Part shown: piece by piece, positions 52,452 to 61,124 of the stretch
Position numbering within the stretch: position 1 is the stretch's first letter
Layout: every line of letters begins with the position of its first letter
NCBI RefSeq assembly: GCF_009674605.1
Contig: NZ_WKJO01000001.1
Span: 1 to 64,000, forward strand
Length of the DNA: 64,000 nt
Direction of reading: 5' to 3'
DNA from: Haloferax litoreum
GTDB lineage: Archaea; Halobacteriota; Halobacteria; Halobacteriales; Haloferacaceae
The notes under the pieces: generated by a model
Told to the model about the DNA's origin: nothing
Databases searched by the model: none
What the model saw: the letters and a program-made list of their open reading frames with translations, nothing else
Position numbers and translations under genes: made by a program

Positions 52452-53149
52452 GGCGAATCAGCCCAGTTGTAGCGCATGACGAGGTCGTCTTCGTCTATCT
52501 GTTCGGCGAGTTTGTCGACGATTTCGTCGCGTGGAAGGTCGCCGAACTGCTCCAGTTCGTACGGCTTGACCGTGACGGGACTGGACTCGCCGTTCGCGAT
52601 GCGCTCTTGGAGTTTCGCGATACCGTAGACGAGCGCCTCCGGGCGCGGCGGGCAACCGGGGATGTGGATGTCCACCGGGATGACCTCTTCTGCGCCCTTG
52701 ATGACGTTGTAGCCCTCCTGGAACGGGCCACCCGAGATGGTGCACGACCCCATGCCGACGACGAACTTCGGTTCGGGCATCTGGTCGTACACGCGCTTCA
52801 TCCGCGGGGCGAACTTCGAAACGATCGTCCCGGGAACGATGATGACGTCCGCCTGACGCGGGGATGCACGCGGGACACCGGCCGCGAAGCGGTCAAGGTC
52901 GTGTTTGACCGCGTACGTGTGCATCATCTCGATACTGCAGCACGCGATACCGAACTGCAGCATGAACATCGAGGACCCACGGACCCAGTTCATGAACTTG
53001 TCGAACTTGGTGAGGATGAACGGCGACGAACCGAACGCCTCCCGAAGCTTCGAGTTGAACCGGTCGTCCGCGCCCGCCATGCGGGCGTCGCGGGTCTCGG
53101 TCTGTACCTGTGTATCGTCCGTGACGAATGGTTTTTGTTCGCTACTCAT
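52448..53149 (-). CDS. nuoB: NADH-quinone oxidoreductase-like subunit B (N2 cluster)
   Basis: A 233-residue subunit holding the terminal [4Fe-4S] cluster N2 through Cys70-Cys71 (GIACCSIEM), Cys136 (GSCTISGG) and Cys166 (HIPGCPPRPE). The last 45 residues are an acidic extension beyond bacterial NuoB. Start overlaps the nuoA stop by 4 bp. Confidence 0.96.
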   Translation of the reverse strand: MSSEQKPFVTDDTQVQTETRDARMAGADDRFNSKLREAFGSSPFILTKFDKFMNWVRGSSMFMLQFGIACCSIEMMHTYAVKHDLDRFAAGVPRASPRQADVIIVPGTIVSKFAPRMKRVYDQMPEPKFVVGMGSCTISGGPFQEGYNVIKGAEEVIPVDIHIPGCPPRPEALVYGIAKLQERIANGESSPVTVKPYELEQFGDLPRDEIVDKLAEQIDEDDLVMRYNWADSP

Positions 53150-53562
53150 GCGTCTTGTCTCTCTGTCTTACGACGGTTCGCCTGCGGGCTTTTGACCCAC
53201 TTGACGGCGCCGTTGCGCCACGCCCAGACGAGTCCGACGACGAGCACACCGATGAACAGCAACATCGGGGCGAGAATCGTCCCCAGAGACGCGCCTTGTT
53301 CGAGAGCGGAGCGGTAGATGACTGTCCAGGGGAAAATCAGGACAGTCTCGATGTCGAACACGACGAACAGCAACGCGACCATGTAGTATTGTATGTTAAA
53401 CTGGACGCGCGCCGTGCCGGTCGGCACCTCACCACTCTCGTACGTGGCACTCTTTCCTTGTTCCGGCACGCTTGGGCGCAGCATCGCCGACATAGCCATC
53501 ATGACTAATGGTAAGCCGACAGCGACGACACCCATCGCACCGATTGCAATCCAATCACTCAT
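53146..53562 (-). CDS. nuoA: NADH-quinone oxidoreductase-like subunit A
   Basis: A 138-residue membrane protein with three helices. The loop TYESGEVPTGTARVQFNIQYYMVALLFVVFDIETVL contains the YESG motif and the FDIE acid cluster near the quinone site (the conserved Cys is absent, as in some archaea). First gene of the nuo operon, with a TATA box about 40 bp upstream. Confidence 0.95.
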   Translation of the reverse strand: MSDWIAIGAMGVVAVGLPLVMMAMSAMLRPSVPEQGKSATYESGEVPTGTARVQFNIQYYMVALLFVVFDIETVLIFPWTVIYRSALEQGASLGTILAPMLLFIGVLVVGLVWAWRNGAVKWVKSPQANRRKTERQDA

Positions 53563-53601
53563 GCCGTGTCTCCCTGACGTGCGGCGGTTAGAAGCGCTCC
53601 C

Positions 53602-53608
53602 CTATAAA
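53602..53608 (-). promoter_or_regulatory. TATA box of the nuo operon
   Basis: TTTATAG on the minus strand, centred 43 bp before the nuoA ATG. The predicted leader of about 17 nt is short but not absent. Confidence 0.55.
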
Positions 53609-53624
53609 CATTGATTTGTGTGTT

Positions 53625-53720
53625 TCGGGCGCGAGAAGGCTTCTATTCGGAAAATACGCGTGAGACGCCCGGAACCACGCTCCGGGGGCGGTTTGGCGGC
53701 GATTGCCGCCCGTCGTCACC
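53625..53720. other. Hairpin-rich spacer between purE and nuoA
   Basis: This stretch holds GGCGGC/GCCGCC (53695-53710, GATT loop) and a longer imperfect stem around 53666-53690 (CGCCCGGA and TCCGGGGGCG). It lies between the purE terminator and the nuo promoter. No gene is seen in the 191-bp gap. Confidence 0.4.
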
Positions 53721-53728
53721 GAAAAAAG
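53721..53728 (-). terminator. T6 terminator of purKE
   Basis: On the minus strand TCTTTTTTC follows the purE stop codon by about 25 bp. Confidence 0.5.
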
Positions 53729-53753
53729 ACCCTCAGAACGAGGGGTAATTCGT

Positions 53754-54368
53754 CTACTGAGTTGATTCGCGGAATCCGGCCACACCGAGGCCGTGTAGCT
53801 TCGCCGACGTTTCTGCCACGTCCGCGACGAGGTCCTCGTGGTACTCGACGAGTCTGTCTTCGAGTTCGGGATATCCGCGAGCGAGCATCTGGACGGCCGA
53901 CAGCGCCGCGTTGAACGACTTTCCGGCGTCGACGGCGACGATTGGCGCGCCCGTCGGCATGCCGATGACGGAGTCGACGGACTTCTCTTGGACGGGGACG
54001 CCGACGACGGGCAGTGGGTACGCGATGGACGCGGTCATGTTCGGGAGGTCCGCAGACTTCCCGCCCGCGCCCGCGATAATGACTTCGACACCGCGCTCCT
54101 TGGCCGTCTCTCCGTAGGCGTACATCAGGTCGGGCGTGCGGTGCGCGGAGACGACGTACGTCTCGTAGGTGAAGCGCTCGTCGGGTGCGTCGTCAAAGTC
54201 GGTCTGTTCGCCGAACCCGAGCGTGTCGAGCGCCTCGTGCGCGCCGGACATCACGTCGAGGTCGGAGTCCGACCCCATGATGATGCCGACGTCGGGCGTC
54301 GTCTCTGGGTCGTGGTCAGCGGCGGCCTGTGCGTGGAGTTCGTCGATGAGGTCCTGTTCGGTGGTCAT
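53754..54368 (-). CDS. purE: N5-carboxyaminoimidazole ribonucleotide mutase
   Basis: A 204-residue PurE class I enzyme that moves the carboxyl group of N5-CAIR to give CAIR in purine synthesis. GIIMGSDSDLDVMSGA (substrate-binding loop), SAHRTPDLMYAYGE with the catalytic His, and IIAGAGGKSADLPNMTASIAYPLPVVGVPV are all present. About 25 extra residues precede the core and a 40-residue helix follows. Lies 118 bp after purK on the same strand. Confidence 0.94.
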   Translation of the reverse strand: MTTEQDLIDELHAQAAADHDPETTPDVGIIMGSDSDLDVMSGAHEALDTLGFGEQTDFDDAPDERFTYETYVVSAHRTPDLMYAYGETAKERGVEVIIAGAGGKSADLPNMTASIAYPLPVVGVPVQEKSVDSVIGMPTGAPIVAVDAGKSFNAALSAVQMLARGYPELEDRLVEYHEDLVADVAETSAKLHGLGVAGFRESTQ

Positions 54369-54486
54369 TGTGGAGTCGTCTCGTGTGGGAAGGGTCGCTG
54401 GTTGTGGTGGTGTGTGGTCAGTCCGGGTCGTTCCGCAGGGGGTATCGCGGTCGGTTCGAAGTGTCGGTCAGCGTCGACTGCGTGTG

Positions 54487-55665
54487 TCAGTCGAAGTGGA
54501 GACCGTCTCGAAGTTCGCGGACGTGTTCGAGGAGGCTCTCGATGCTCCCGTCGTCACCCGTGTCGACGGCAGTGAGGTGGCCCATCTTCCGAAGCGGGCG
54601 AACCTCTTCTTTGCCGTACCAGTGGAGTGAGACACCCGGTTCGGACAGCGGGGGTTCGAGGCCAGCGAGTCGCGCAGGTTGGGACTCCTCGACAGTGCCG
54701 AGGATGTTCGCGCTCACGGTGGGTGCGCGTTGGGTGGTCGCGCCGAGTGGCCACCCGAGGACGGCGCGGACGTGCTGTTCGAACTGCGAGCAGAGCGCAC
54801 CCTCGATAGTCCAGTGTCCCGAGTTGTGCGGCCGAGGTGCGACTTCGTTCACGAGGACGTCGCCATCGCTCGTCTCGAACAGTTCGATGCCGAAGACGCC
54901 ACGTCCGGGCAAGTGCGAGAGTACCTCGCGCGCGACCCGGTCGGCCTCCTCGCGAACGTCGTCTGTCGTCCGTGCCGGGACGACGGTTTCGCGGAGAATC
55001 TCTTCTTCGTGGACGTTCTCGCCGACGGGAAAGGTGCGAATCTCACCCTCACCGCGGACGCCGATGACAGAGAGTTCGCGCTCGAAGTCCACGAACGCCT
55101 CGGCCATCGCCGGGCCGCCGACTTCCTCGATGGCGGCCTCCGCGTCCTCGGGGTCGGTGACGGGGACGTTCCCGCGCCCATCGTAGCCACCGGTTCGGGC
55201 CTTCAGCATGACCGACCCGAACTCGTCGAGTGCGGCGCGCAGGTCGTCTGCGTCGTCGACGCGGTGGAACGGCGGAATCGGGATGTCGGCCTCGCCGAAG
55301 GTCCGCTTCTGGACCAGTTTGTCCTCGATGGTCCGAAGCGCGTCGGGCGAGGGGTGGACGTCGATTCCCTCTTTGGCGGCGAGTTCGTCGAGCAGGTCCG
55401 GGTCCGCGAGTTCGATTTCGAACGTCAGCGCGTCGGCCCGCGCGGCGAGTTCGGCCATCGCCTCAGGGTCGGTGAAGTCCCCGACGATTTGGTCGGCAAC
55501 TGCTGCTGCGGGACAGTCAGGTGTCGGGTCGAGAACCACGATGTCGACGCCGAGTGGGGCGGCGGCCTCGCCGAGCATACGGCCGAGTTGGCCCCCGCCG
55601 ACGACGCCGAGCGTGGGTCCGGGTACGGTGACGGTCACGGTCGGCGGTTCAGTACGTCGGTGCAT
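54487..55665 (-). CDS. purK: 5-(carboxyamino)imidazole ribonucleotide synthase
   Basis: A 392-residue ATP-grasp enzyme that makes N5-CAIR from AIR, bicarbonate and ATP, supplying PurE. GVVGGGQLGRML starts the pre-ATP-grasp domain, KARTGGYDGRGNVPV is the ATP-binding loop and VNEVAPRPHNSGHWTIEG the active-site stretch. The start is put at ATG 55665, after which about 13 residues precede the core. Pairs with purE as in most organisms. Confidence 0.94.
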   Translation of the reverse strand: MHRRTEPPTVTVTVPGPTLGVVGGGQLGRMLGEAAAPLGVDIVVLDPTPDCPAAAVADQIVGDFTDPEAMAELAARADALTFEIELADPDLLDELAAKEGIDVHPSPDALRTIEDKLVQKRTFGEADIPIPPFHRVDDADDLRAALDEFGSVMLKARTGGYDGRGNVPVTDPEDAEAAIEEVGGPAMAEAFVDFERELSVIGVRGEGEIRTFPVGENVHEEEILRETVVPARTTDDVREEADRVAREVLSHLPGRGVFGIELFETSDGDVLVNEVAPRPHNSGHWTIEGALCSQFEQHVRAVLGWPLGATTQRAPTVSANILGTVEESQPARLAGLEPPLSEPGVSLHWYGKEEVRPLRKMGHLTAVDTGDDGSIESLLEHVRELRDGLHFD

Positions 55666-55794
55666 AAATGTTGCCACCTCGAGTGGTAAAATACCCACAT
55701 TCGTGTGTATCTCCCGGCGCGTCACCCGATAGATTCGACTCCGAGAGAAGCGCGCGCGACGAAACCGAGCGGTGCTGTCGGTCGACTCTCGGCT

Positions 55795-57543
55795 TCAGGA
55801 CTGCAACTGCGTCGATGCGTCGAGTGCGTCTTCGTCGATGAAGACGACGACGTCCTCGTTCCAGAGTTTGAACGCGTGCTGGCGGACGACGTACCCGTCG
55901 AGTTCCGATTCGAGTTCGTCGCGGTCCCACTCGTAGGCGACGACGACGGGCGGTGCGTCTGCCGTCGCGTTTCCGACGCCGGCATCTGGAGGACTACTCG
56001 TTCGGACCACGTCTGCACCTTCGAAGTACCACGGAAGCGGGAGGCGACTGTGCCACGACGGTCCGCCGAGAGGATTTGACTCGTTTTTCACGTAGAAGTG
56101 CGTCACGTCGCTGTCCGGCGGGTGCGTGCCGTAGAGCAACACGTCGTTTCCGTCGTTCGTCGCGGCGACTCGTTCCACGTCGCCCAGCGTGGTTTTCAGG
56201 TCGTTTTCGGGTTGTGCCCACTGGAGTATCTCTTTGTCCTCGTCTGTGGACGCGTTCCAGTAGTCGACGTTGGCGGCGGCGACACCGCCGACAGACGCGA
56301 GAACGACGAGTGCAGCGAGGCCGATACCGACCGTATCGCGGGCGTCGTAGGCTTGCCGTGCGGAGCGGAAGACGAACGCGGCACCCACCGCGGCGGGGAT
56401 AGCCAACGGGACGACGGCGTGGACGACGACCCACGGCGCTTGAATGTCAGTCGCCAATGGGTAGCCGAAGATGCTCACGACACCCCAGTACGTCGCGAAG
56501 GCGACGAGCCATCGCAGTCGCTCGGTGACGACGCCGTACCGGTCGACGACGATACCGACGAGTGCGAAGACGATGAGCACTGGCGCGCCGTAGACGAACG
56601 TTTCGAGGAAGTCCTTCAGGTACGGAAGGTACTCGTGGGACTGGTGACCGCCGCCAATCCAACTATCGACCATCTCGGTGACGGCACCGACAGTCCCCGC
56701 CTCGACGACGCCGGGGAACGCCGCCGGGTTCCCGAACGCGTTCCAGAGGTCCGGTCGCGGGGCATAGAAGAACACGAACACGACGATGAACGCGGCGAGT
56801 CCGCCGACGATACCGGCGGCGTATCGGAACGCACCGGACCCGAGACTGCCCGCGCCGCGTGTGCGAAGGCGGTCTGCGATACTCTCGGGAACCTCCGCGA
56901 AGAGAATTGCGCGCGACGAGTCACCCGACGAGGTGCGGGCGACGAGTCGGTGGTCGAAGACGAGGAACGCCGCGCCGAGGAAACAGAGGAGGTAGACGAC
57001 GTAGTTCTCTTTCGCGGCCGCACCGGTCGCGAACGACGCACCGGCAGGAATCAGATACGCGAGGCGGCCGGTGTCGTACGCGCGGACCACGAACCCGAGT
57101 GCGATAAACGAGAACGCCGCCACGAGCACGTCGTTGCGCATGAACCGCGAGTAGTAGACGAGAAGCGGGTTGGCCGCGAAGAAGAGCGCGAGGGCGACCA
57201 TCTCATCGCGGCGAAGGTGTTCCCGGAACAGCCACACCGAAAGCGGGAGCAAGGCACCCACGACGGCGACGGGGAGGCGCGCGGAGAAGTCCGTCGCCGG
57301 GAGAACTGCGAAGACGTAGTCGTTGACGATGGGCAAGAACGGCCCGTGGATGATGGGTCGATACGTGAACTCTCCCGTCTCGTGATAGCGGAGAATCCAG
57401 TAGCCGACGCGCCCTTCGTCCCAGTGGAAGATGCGGTCACCGAGGCTCACGACGCGGACGAGGAGCGCGATAGCGGCGGCGGCGACAATCGCGAGGAGGG
57501 CGTGAGACCGAGTGAGCAGTTCGGTCTCAGTGTCAGCACTCAT
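55795..57543 (-). CDS. agl23: Agl23-like polytopic membrane protein (glycosyltransferase-39 type)
   Basis: A 582-residue protein with about twelve helices. The first outside loop holds HWDEGRVGYW and FTYRPIIHGPFLP, the acidic and His pattern of lipid-phosphate-sugar transferases (GT39/PMT-like), as in the TIGR03663 family. That family has been linked to dolichol-phosphate-sugar flipping in Haloferax N-glycosylation. The last 120 residues form a soluble external domain. No other agl gene is nearby, so the role rests on family resemblance alone. ATG at 57543. Confidence 0.8.
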   Translation of the reverse strand: MSADTETELLTRSHALLAIVAAAAIALLVRVVSLGDRIFHWDEGRVGYWILRYHETGEFTYRPIIHGPFLPIVNDYVFAVLPATDFSARLPVAVVGALLPLSVWLFREHLRRDEMVALALFFAANPLLVYYSRFMRNDVLVAAFSFIALGFVVRAYDTGRLAYLIPAGASFATGAAAKENYVVYLLCFLGAAFLVFDHRLVARTSSGDSSRAILFAEVPESIADRLRTRGAGSLGSGAFRYAAGIVGGLAAFIVVFVFFYAPRPDLWNAFGNPAAFPGVVEAGTVGAVTEMVDSWIGGGHQSHEYLPYLKDFLETFVYGAPVLIVFALVGIVVDRYGVVTERLRWLVAFATYWGVVSIFGYPLATDIQAPWVVVHAVVPLAIPAAVGAAFVFRSARQAYDARDTVGIGLAALVVLASVGGVAAANVDYWNASTDEDKEILQWAQPENDLKTTLGDVERVAATNDGNDVLLYGTHPPDSDVTHFYVKNESNPLGGPSWHSRLPLPWYFEGADVVRTSSPPDAGVGNATADAPPVVVAYEWDRDELESELDGYVVRQHAFKLWNEDVVVFIDEDALDASTQLQS

Positions 57544-57679
57544 GTACACACATCCATACGCCGACAATACAACAGTTTTGTTTGGGAGTGGCCGCCACGG
57601 CGACACCCAGTGCGTCGCTTGCACGGCCAATTTCGGTGGGTGTCGGTAGTTCTTTTAGCCGCCACGGGAAGGGTCGGCT

Positions 57680-58084
57680 ATGGTCTCTCTCGGACTCGTA
57701 GTGGCCCGATTCAACTCGTCGGTCACCGAACAGATGGAGGAGGCGGCCCACGATGCCGCCGCCGAACGTGACGCCGAGGTGGCGGAGACGATTCACGTCC
57801 CCGGCGCGTACGACTCACCCCTCGCGGCGGACCGACTCGCCCGCCGCGACGACATCGACGCCGTGGCCGTCGTCGGCGCAATCGTCACCGGCGACACCGA
57901 CCACGACCGAGTCATCGCCGACGCGACGGCGAGGTCGCTGACCGAGGTGTCGCTCGACCGTGACAAACCCGTCACGTTCGGCGTCTCCGGCCCCGGAATG
58001 AGCGGTGCCGAGGCACGCGAACGCGTCAGCAAAGGTGCGGAAGCGGTTTACGCCGCGACCGAGATGGTGGAGGCGTTGGCATGA
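57680..58084 (+). CDS. ribH: 6,7-dimethyl-8-ribityllumazine synthase
   Basis: A 134-residue lumazine synthase, the penultimate step of riboflavin synthesis. VARFNSSVTEQM (10-20) and VPGAYDSPLAADRL hold the substrate-binding residues, and VVGAIVTGDTDHDRVI includes the catalytic His. Overlaps the aminotransferase gene (ATGA). Supplies riboflavin that RibL and a kinase convert to FAD. Confidence 0.93.
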   Translation: MVSLGLVVARFNSSVTEQMEEAAHDAAAERDAEVAETIHVPGAYDSPLAADRLARRDDIDAVAVVGAIVTGDTDHDRVIADATARSLTEVSLDRDKPVTFGVSGPGMSGAEARERVSKGAEAVYAATEMVEALA

Positions 58085-59235
58085 ACTTCGAATTTAGCGA
58101 GCGCGTGGGACGGGTCGAACCCAGCGCCACCCTCGCCATCTCGAACCTCGCAAGTGAACTGGAAGCGCAGGGCGAAGACGTGGTCGACCTCTCGGTCGGC
58201 GCACCGGACTTCCCGACGCCGGAGAACATCGTCCAGGCCGCCAAAGACGCGATGGATGCCGGGCACACCGGCTACACGTCGTCGAACGGCATCCCGGCGC
58301 TCAAGGAAGCTATCGCGGAGAAACTCCGCGGCAACGGCGTCGACGCCGAGGCTGACGAAGTCATCGTCACGCCCGGCGGCAAACAGGCGCTCTACGAGAC
58401 GTTCCAGACGCTCATCGACGACGGCGACGAAGTCGTCTTGCTGGACCCCGCGTGGGTGTCCTACGAGGCGATGGTCAAACTCGCCAACGGGTCGCTGAAG
58501 CGCGTCGACCTCGCACCGCACGACTTCCGTCTCGAACCCGCACTCGACGAACTCGCAGACACCGTCTCCGACGAGACCAAACTGCTCGTCGTCAACTCAC
58601 CGTCGAACCCGACGGGTGGCGTCTTCTCCGACGAGGCACTCGAAGGTGTCCGTGACCTCGCCGTCGAACACGACATCGCCGTTATCTCCGACGAAATCTA
58701 CGAGCGCATCACCTACGACGGATTCGAGCACACCTCGCTCGGTTCGCTCGACGGGATGGAAGACCGAACCATCACTATCAACGGCTTCTCGAAGGCGTTC
58801 TCGATGACTGGCTGGCGACTCGGCTACCTGCACGCGCCGTCGGACCTCATCTCGCAGGCGGGCAAGCTTCACTCGCATTCTGTCTCCTGTGCCGTCAACT
58901 TCGTCCAGCACGCCGGCGTCGAAGCGCTCTCCGAGCGTACCGACGACACCGTCGAAGAGATGCGCGAAGCGTTCGAGGGTCGCCGCGACATGCTCGTGGA
59001 CCTCCTCGCCGAACACGACGTCGACGTCGCCGTCCCGAAGGGCGCGTTCTACATGATGCTCCCCGTCGACGACGACGACCAGGCGTGGTGTGAGGGCGCG
59101 ATTCAGGACGCGAAGGTCGCAACCGTCCCCGGAAGCGCCTTCAACGCGCCGGGCTACGCCCGCATCTCCTACGCTGCGAGCGAAGAGCGCCTCCGTGAAG
59201 CAGTCGAGCGTCTCGCCGAACACGACTACATCTAA
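58081..59235 (+). CDS. PLP-dependent aminotransferase (class I/II, AspAT-like)
   Basis: A 384-residue fold-type I aminotransferase. NSPSNPTGG, SDEIYERITYDG and SKAFSMTGWRLGY with the PLP Lys238 are intact; the last Arg (GYARISYAAS) binds the alpha-carboxylate. Most like aspartate or aromatic/alanine aminotransferases; the substrate cannot be fixed. Coupled to ribH by a 4-bp overlap, though no metabolic link is obvious. Confidence 0.92.
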   Translation: MNFEFSERVGRVEPSATLAISNLASELEAQGEDVVDLSVGAPDFPTPENIVQAAKDAMDAGHTGYTSSNGIPALKEAIAEKLRGNGVDAEADEVIVTPGGKQALYETFQTLIDDGDEVVLLDPAWVSYEAMVKLANGSLKRVDLAPHDFRLEPALDELADTVSDETKLLVVNSPSNPTGGVFSDEALEGVRDLAVEHDIAVISDEIYERITYDGFEHTSLGSLDGMEDRTITINGFSKAFSMTGWRLGYLHAPSDLISQAGKLHSHSVSCAVNFVQHAGVEALSERTDDTVEEMREAFEGRRDMLVDLLAEHDVDVAVPKGAFYMMLPVDDDDQAWCEGAIQDAKVATVPGSAFNAPGYARISYAASEERLREAVERLAEHDYI

Positions 59236-59310
59236 GCGCAGTTCTCCCTTCTTTCGTCGACTGCCGAGTGAGTAGCTGATGCGCGCGGTGACGCAACGAG
59301 GACTCTCAGG

Positions 59311-60456
59311 TCACTTCCGTAACGCTTCGACCGGGCGCTCGTTGGCCGCTTTCCACGCCGGATACAGCCCCGAGAGGATACTCGTCCCGATACCGAACCC
59401 CACCGCGAGGGCGATGTAGAGGAAGTTGATGGGTTGGAACGTCGCCAGCGGGTCGTTCAGGACGAACGAGTTGAGTGCGATGCCCGCACCGACGGCGAGA
59501 ATCGCACCGATGACGCCGCCCGCGACGCCCAGCAGACCCGCTTCGGCGAGAATCATCCGAATCACGTCCCCTCGCTGGACGCCGACGGCACGGAGGACAC
59601 CAATCTCTTGCCGGCGCTCGATTGTACTCATGAGCATCACGTTCAGGATGCTCACGCCGGCGACGACGAGCGAGATAGAACCGATACCGATGAGGAACGT
59701 GTTGATGATGCCGAAGAACTGGTTGATTCCGGCGGTGATTGCTTGCAGTTCGAACACGTTCACGCGCTCTTCGCGTTCGTTCAGCGACTCGCGGATAGCG
59801 ACGGCGGACTCGTTCGCCGCCTGCCCTGACTCCGAACTCACGACGACCTGCGAGTAGCCAGTTCCGTTCACGTCTTCGAGTGGAACGATGACGGCGTTGT
59901 TCGGGCTGACCAGCGAGATGCCCTGTTCTTCGGCGAGAACCGCGGCGATTCGGTAGGTTCGGCCATCGACGGAGATGGTGTTTCCGGGTTCGACGTCCAG
60001 AATCTCGGCGGTCCCCGACCCGATGAGTGCGCCCTGTCGGAGTCTATCGGGTATCCGACCTTCTTCTGCCTCGTACAGCGCACCCGGATTCTCCATCCCG
60101 TATATCGTCGCCACCGTCTGTTGTTGTCCCCGCGACACCAACGCCGACTCAGACCGGAGCGGGACGACTTCACCGTCGGTGACCGCCCGTTCGATTTCGT
60201 CTACGTCCCGGTCAGTCAACTCCTCGATACCCTCCTGAAGGTTGGGCGAGATGCTGATTTCGTTGCCAATCTCACCGAGTTGTTGACTCGCACCCACGCG
60301 GAGCGTCGTCCCGAACATCCCGAGCGACGCGATTGCGAGAACACCGATGATGATGCCGAGGACGGCGAGACCGGAGCGAATACGGTTCCGTGAGAGGTTT
60401 CGTCTCGCCATCAACAGCGCCGGGACGCGCCGAAAGAGGTCGTCGAAGAAACTCAT
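59311..60456 (-). CDS. MacB/FtsX-like ABC permease
   Basis: A 381-residue permease: helix one near 30-50 (SGLAVLGIIIGVLAIASLGMFG), a large external MacB-type domain (60-255), then three helices with FtsX signature (VLMLMSTIERRQEIGVLRAVG type region near 275-300). Partners are the ATPase encoded 4 bp into its start and the COG1361 protein upstream. Such ABC units work mechanically across the membrane and do not import solutes. Confidence 0.92.
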   Translation of the reverse strand: MSFFDDLFRRVPALLMARRNLSRNRIRSGLAVLGIIIGVLAIASLGMFGTTLRVGASQQLGEIGNEISISPNLQEGIEELTDRDVDEIERAVTDGEVVPLRSESALVSRGQQQTVATIYGMENPGALYEAEEGRIPDRLRQGALIGSGTAEILDVEPGNTISVDGRTYRIAAVLAEEQGISLVSPNNAVIVPLEDVNGTGYSQVVVSSESGQAANESAVAIRESLNEREERVNVFELQAITAGINQFFGIINTFLIGIGSISLVVAGVSILNVMLMSTIERRQEIGVLRAVGVQRGDVIRMILAEAGLLGVAGGVIGAILAVGAGIALNSFVLNDPLATFQPINFLYIALAVGFGIGTSILSGLYPAWKAANERPVEALRK

Positions 60457-61118
60457 TGAATCCTCCCGTCGACGAGTTGGACGGTCCGGTCTGCGTACTC
60501 ACCGAGTTGCGGGTCGTGCGTGACGGCGATGACGGCCACGTCGTCTTCGCGTCGAATCTCGTCGAACAGGTCGAGGACGCTCCGGCCGGTCTTTCGGTCG
60601 AGGTTGCCCGTCGGTTCGTCGGCGAGGAGAATCCGCGGTTCGTTCACGAGGGCGCGGGCGACGGCGACACGCTGTTTCTGCCCGCCGGAGAGTTGGTCCG
60701 GCCGGTAGTGGAGTCGGTCCCCGAGTCCGACGCGTTCGAGGAGGTCAGTCGCTCGCTCTCGCGCCGTCGGGTCGTCACCGAAGAGGGTCGGTACCTCCAC
60801 GTTCTCCAGCGCCGACAGCGTCGGAATCAGGTGGAAACTCTGGAAGATGAACCCGATGAACTGCTTTCGCTGGGTCGTCATCTCGTGGTCCGAGAGGTCG
60901 GTCACGTCCTGTCCGTCGAGGAGGACGGTCCCTTCGGTGGGTGTGTCGAGTAACCCGAGGACGTTGAGCATCGTGGACTTCCCACTCCCCGAGGGACCCA
61001 TGACTGAGACGAACTCGCCGGGGTCCGCATAGAAGTCGACGTCCTTCAACGCCTCGACGACTTCACCGCCGGTGTCGTACCGCTTCCAGACGTGCTGGAG
61101 TTCGATGATGTGTGTCAT
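60453..61118 (-). CDS. ABC transporter ATP-binding protein (LolD/MacB type)
   Basis: A 221-residue ATPase with Walker A GPSGSGKST, Q-loop FIFQSFHLIP, signature LSGGQKQR and Walker B ILLADEPTGNLD, the hallmark of the LolD/MacB/FtsE branch. It begins 6 bp after the COG1361 gene stop, so all three are one operon. Confidence 0.95.
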   Translation of the reverse strand: MTHIIELQHVWKRYDTGGEVVEALKDVDFYADPGEFVSVMGPSGSGKSTMLNVLGLLDTPTEGTVLLDGQDVTDLSDHEMTTQRKQFIGFIFQSFHLIPTLSALENVEVPTLFGDDPTARERATDLLERVGLGDRLHYRPDQLSGGQKQRVAVARALVNEPRILLADEPTGNLDRKTGRSVLDLFDEIRREDDVAVIAVTHDPQLGEYADRTVQLVDGRIQ

Positions 61119-61124
61119 CTCGAA

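Noticed and set aside
56098-57771. A 557-residue open frame opposite the Agl23-like gene
   Set aside because: Charged and repetitive, and continues across the real promoter and the start of ribH.
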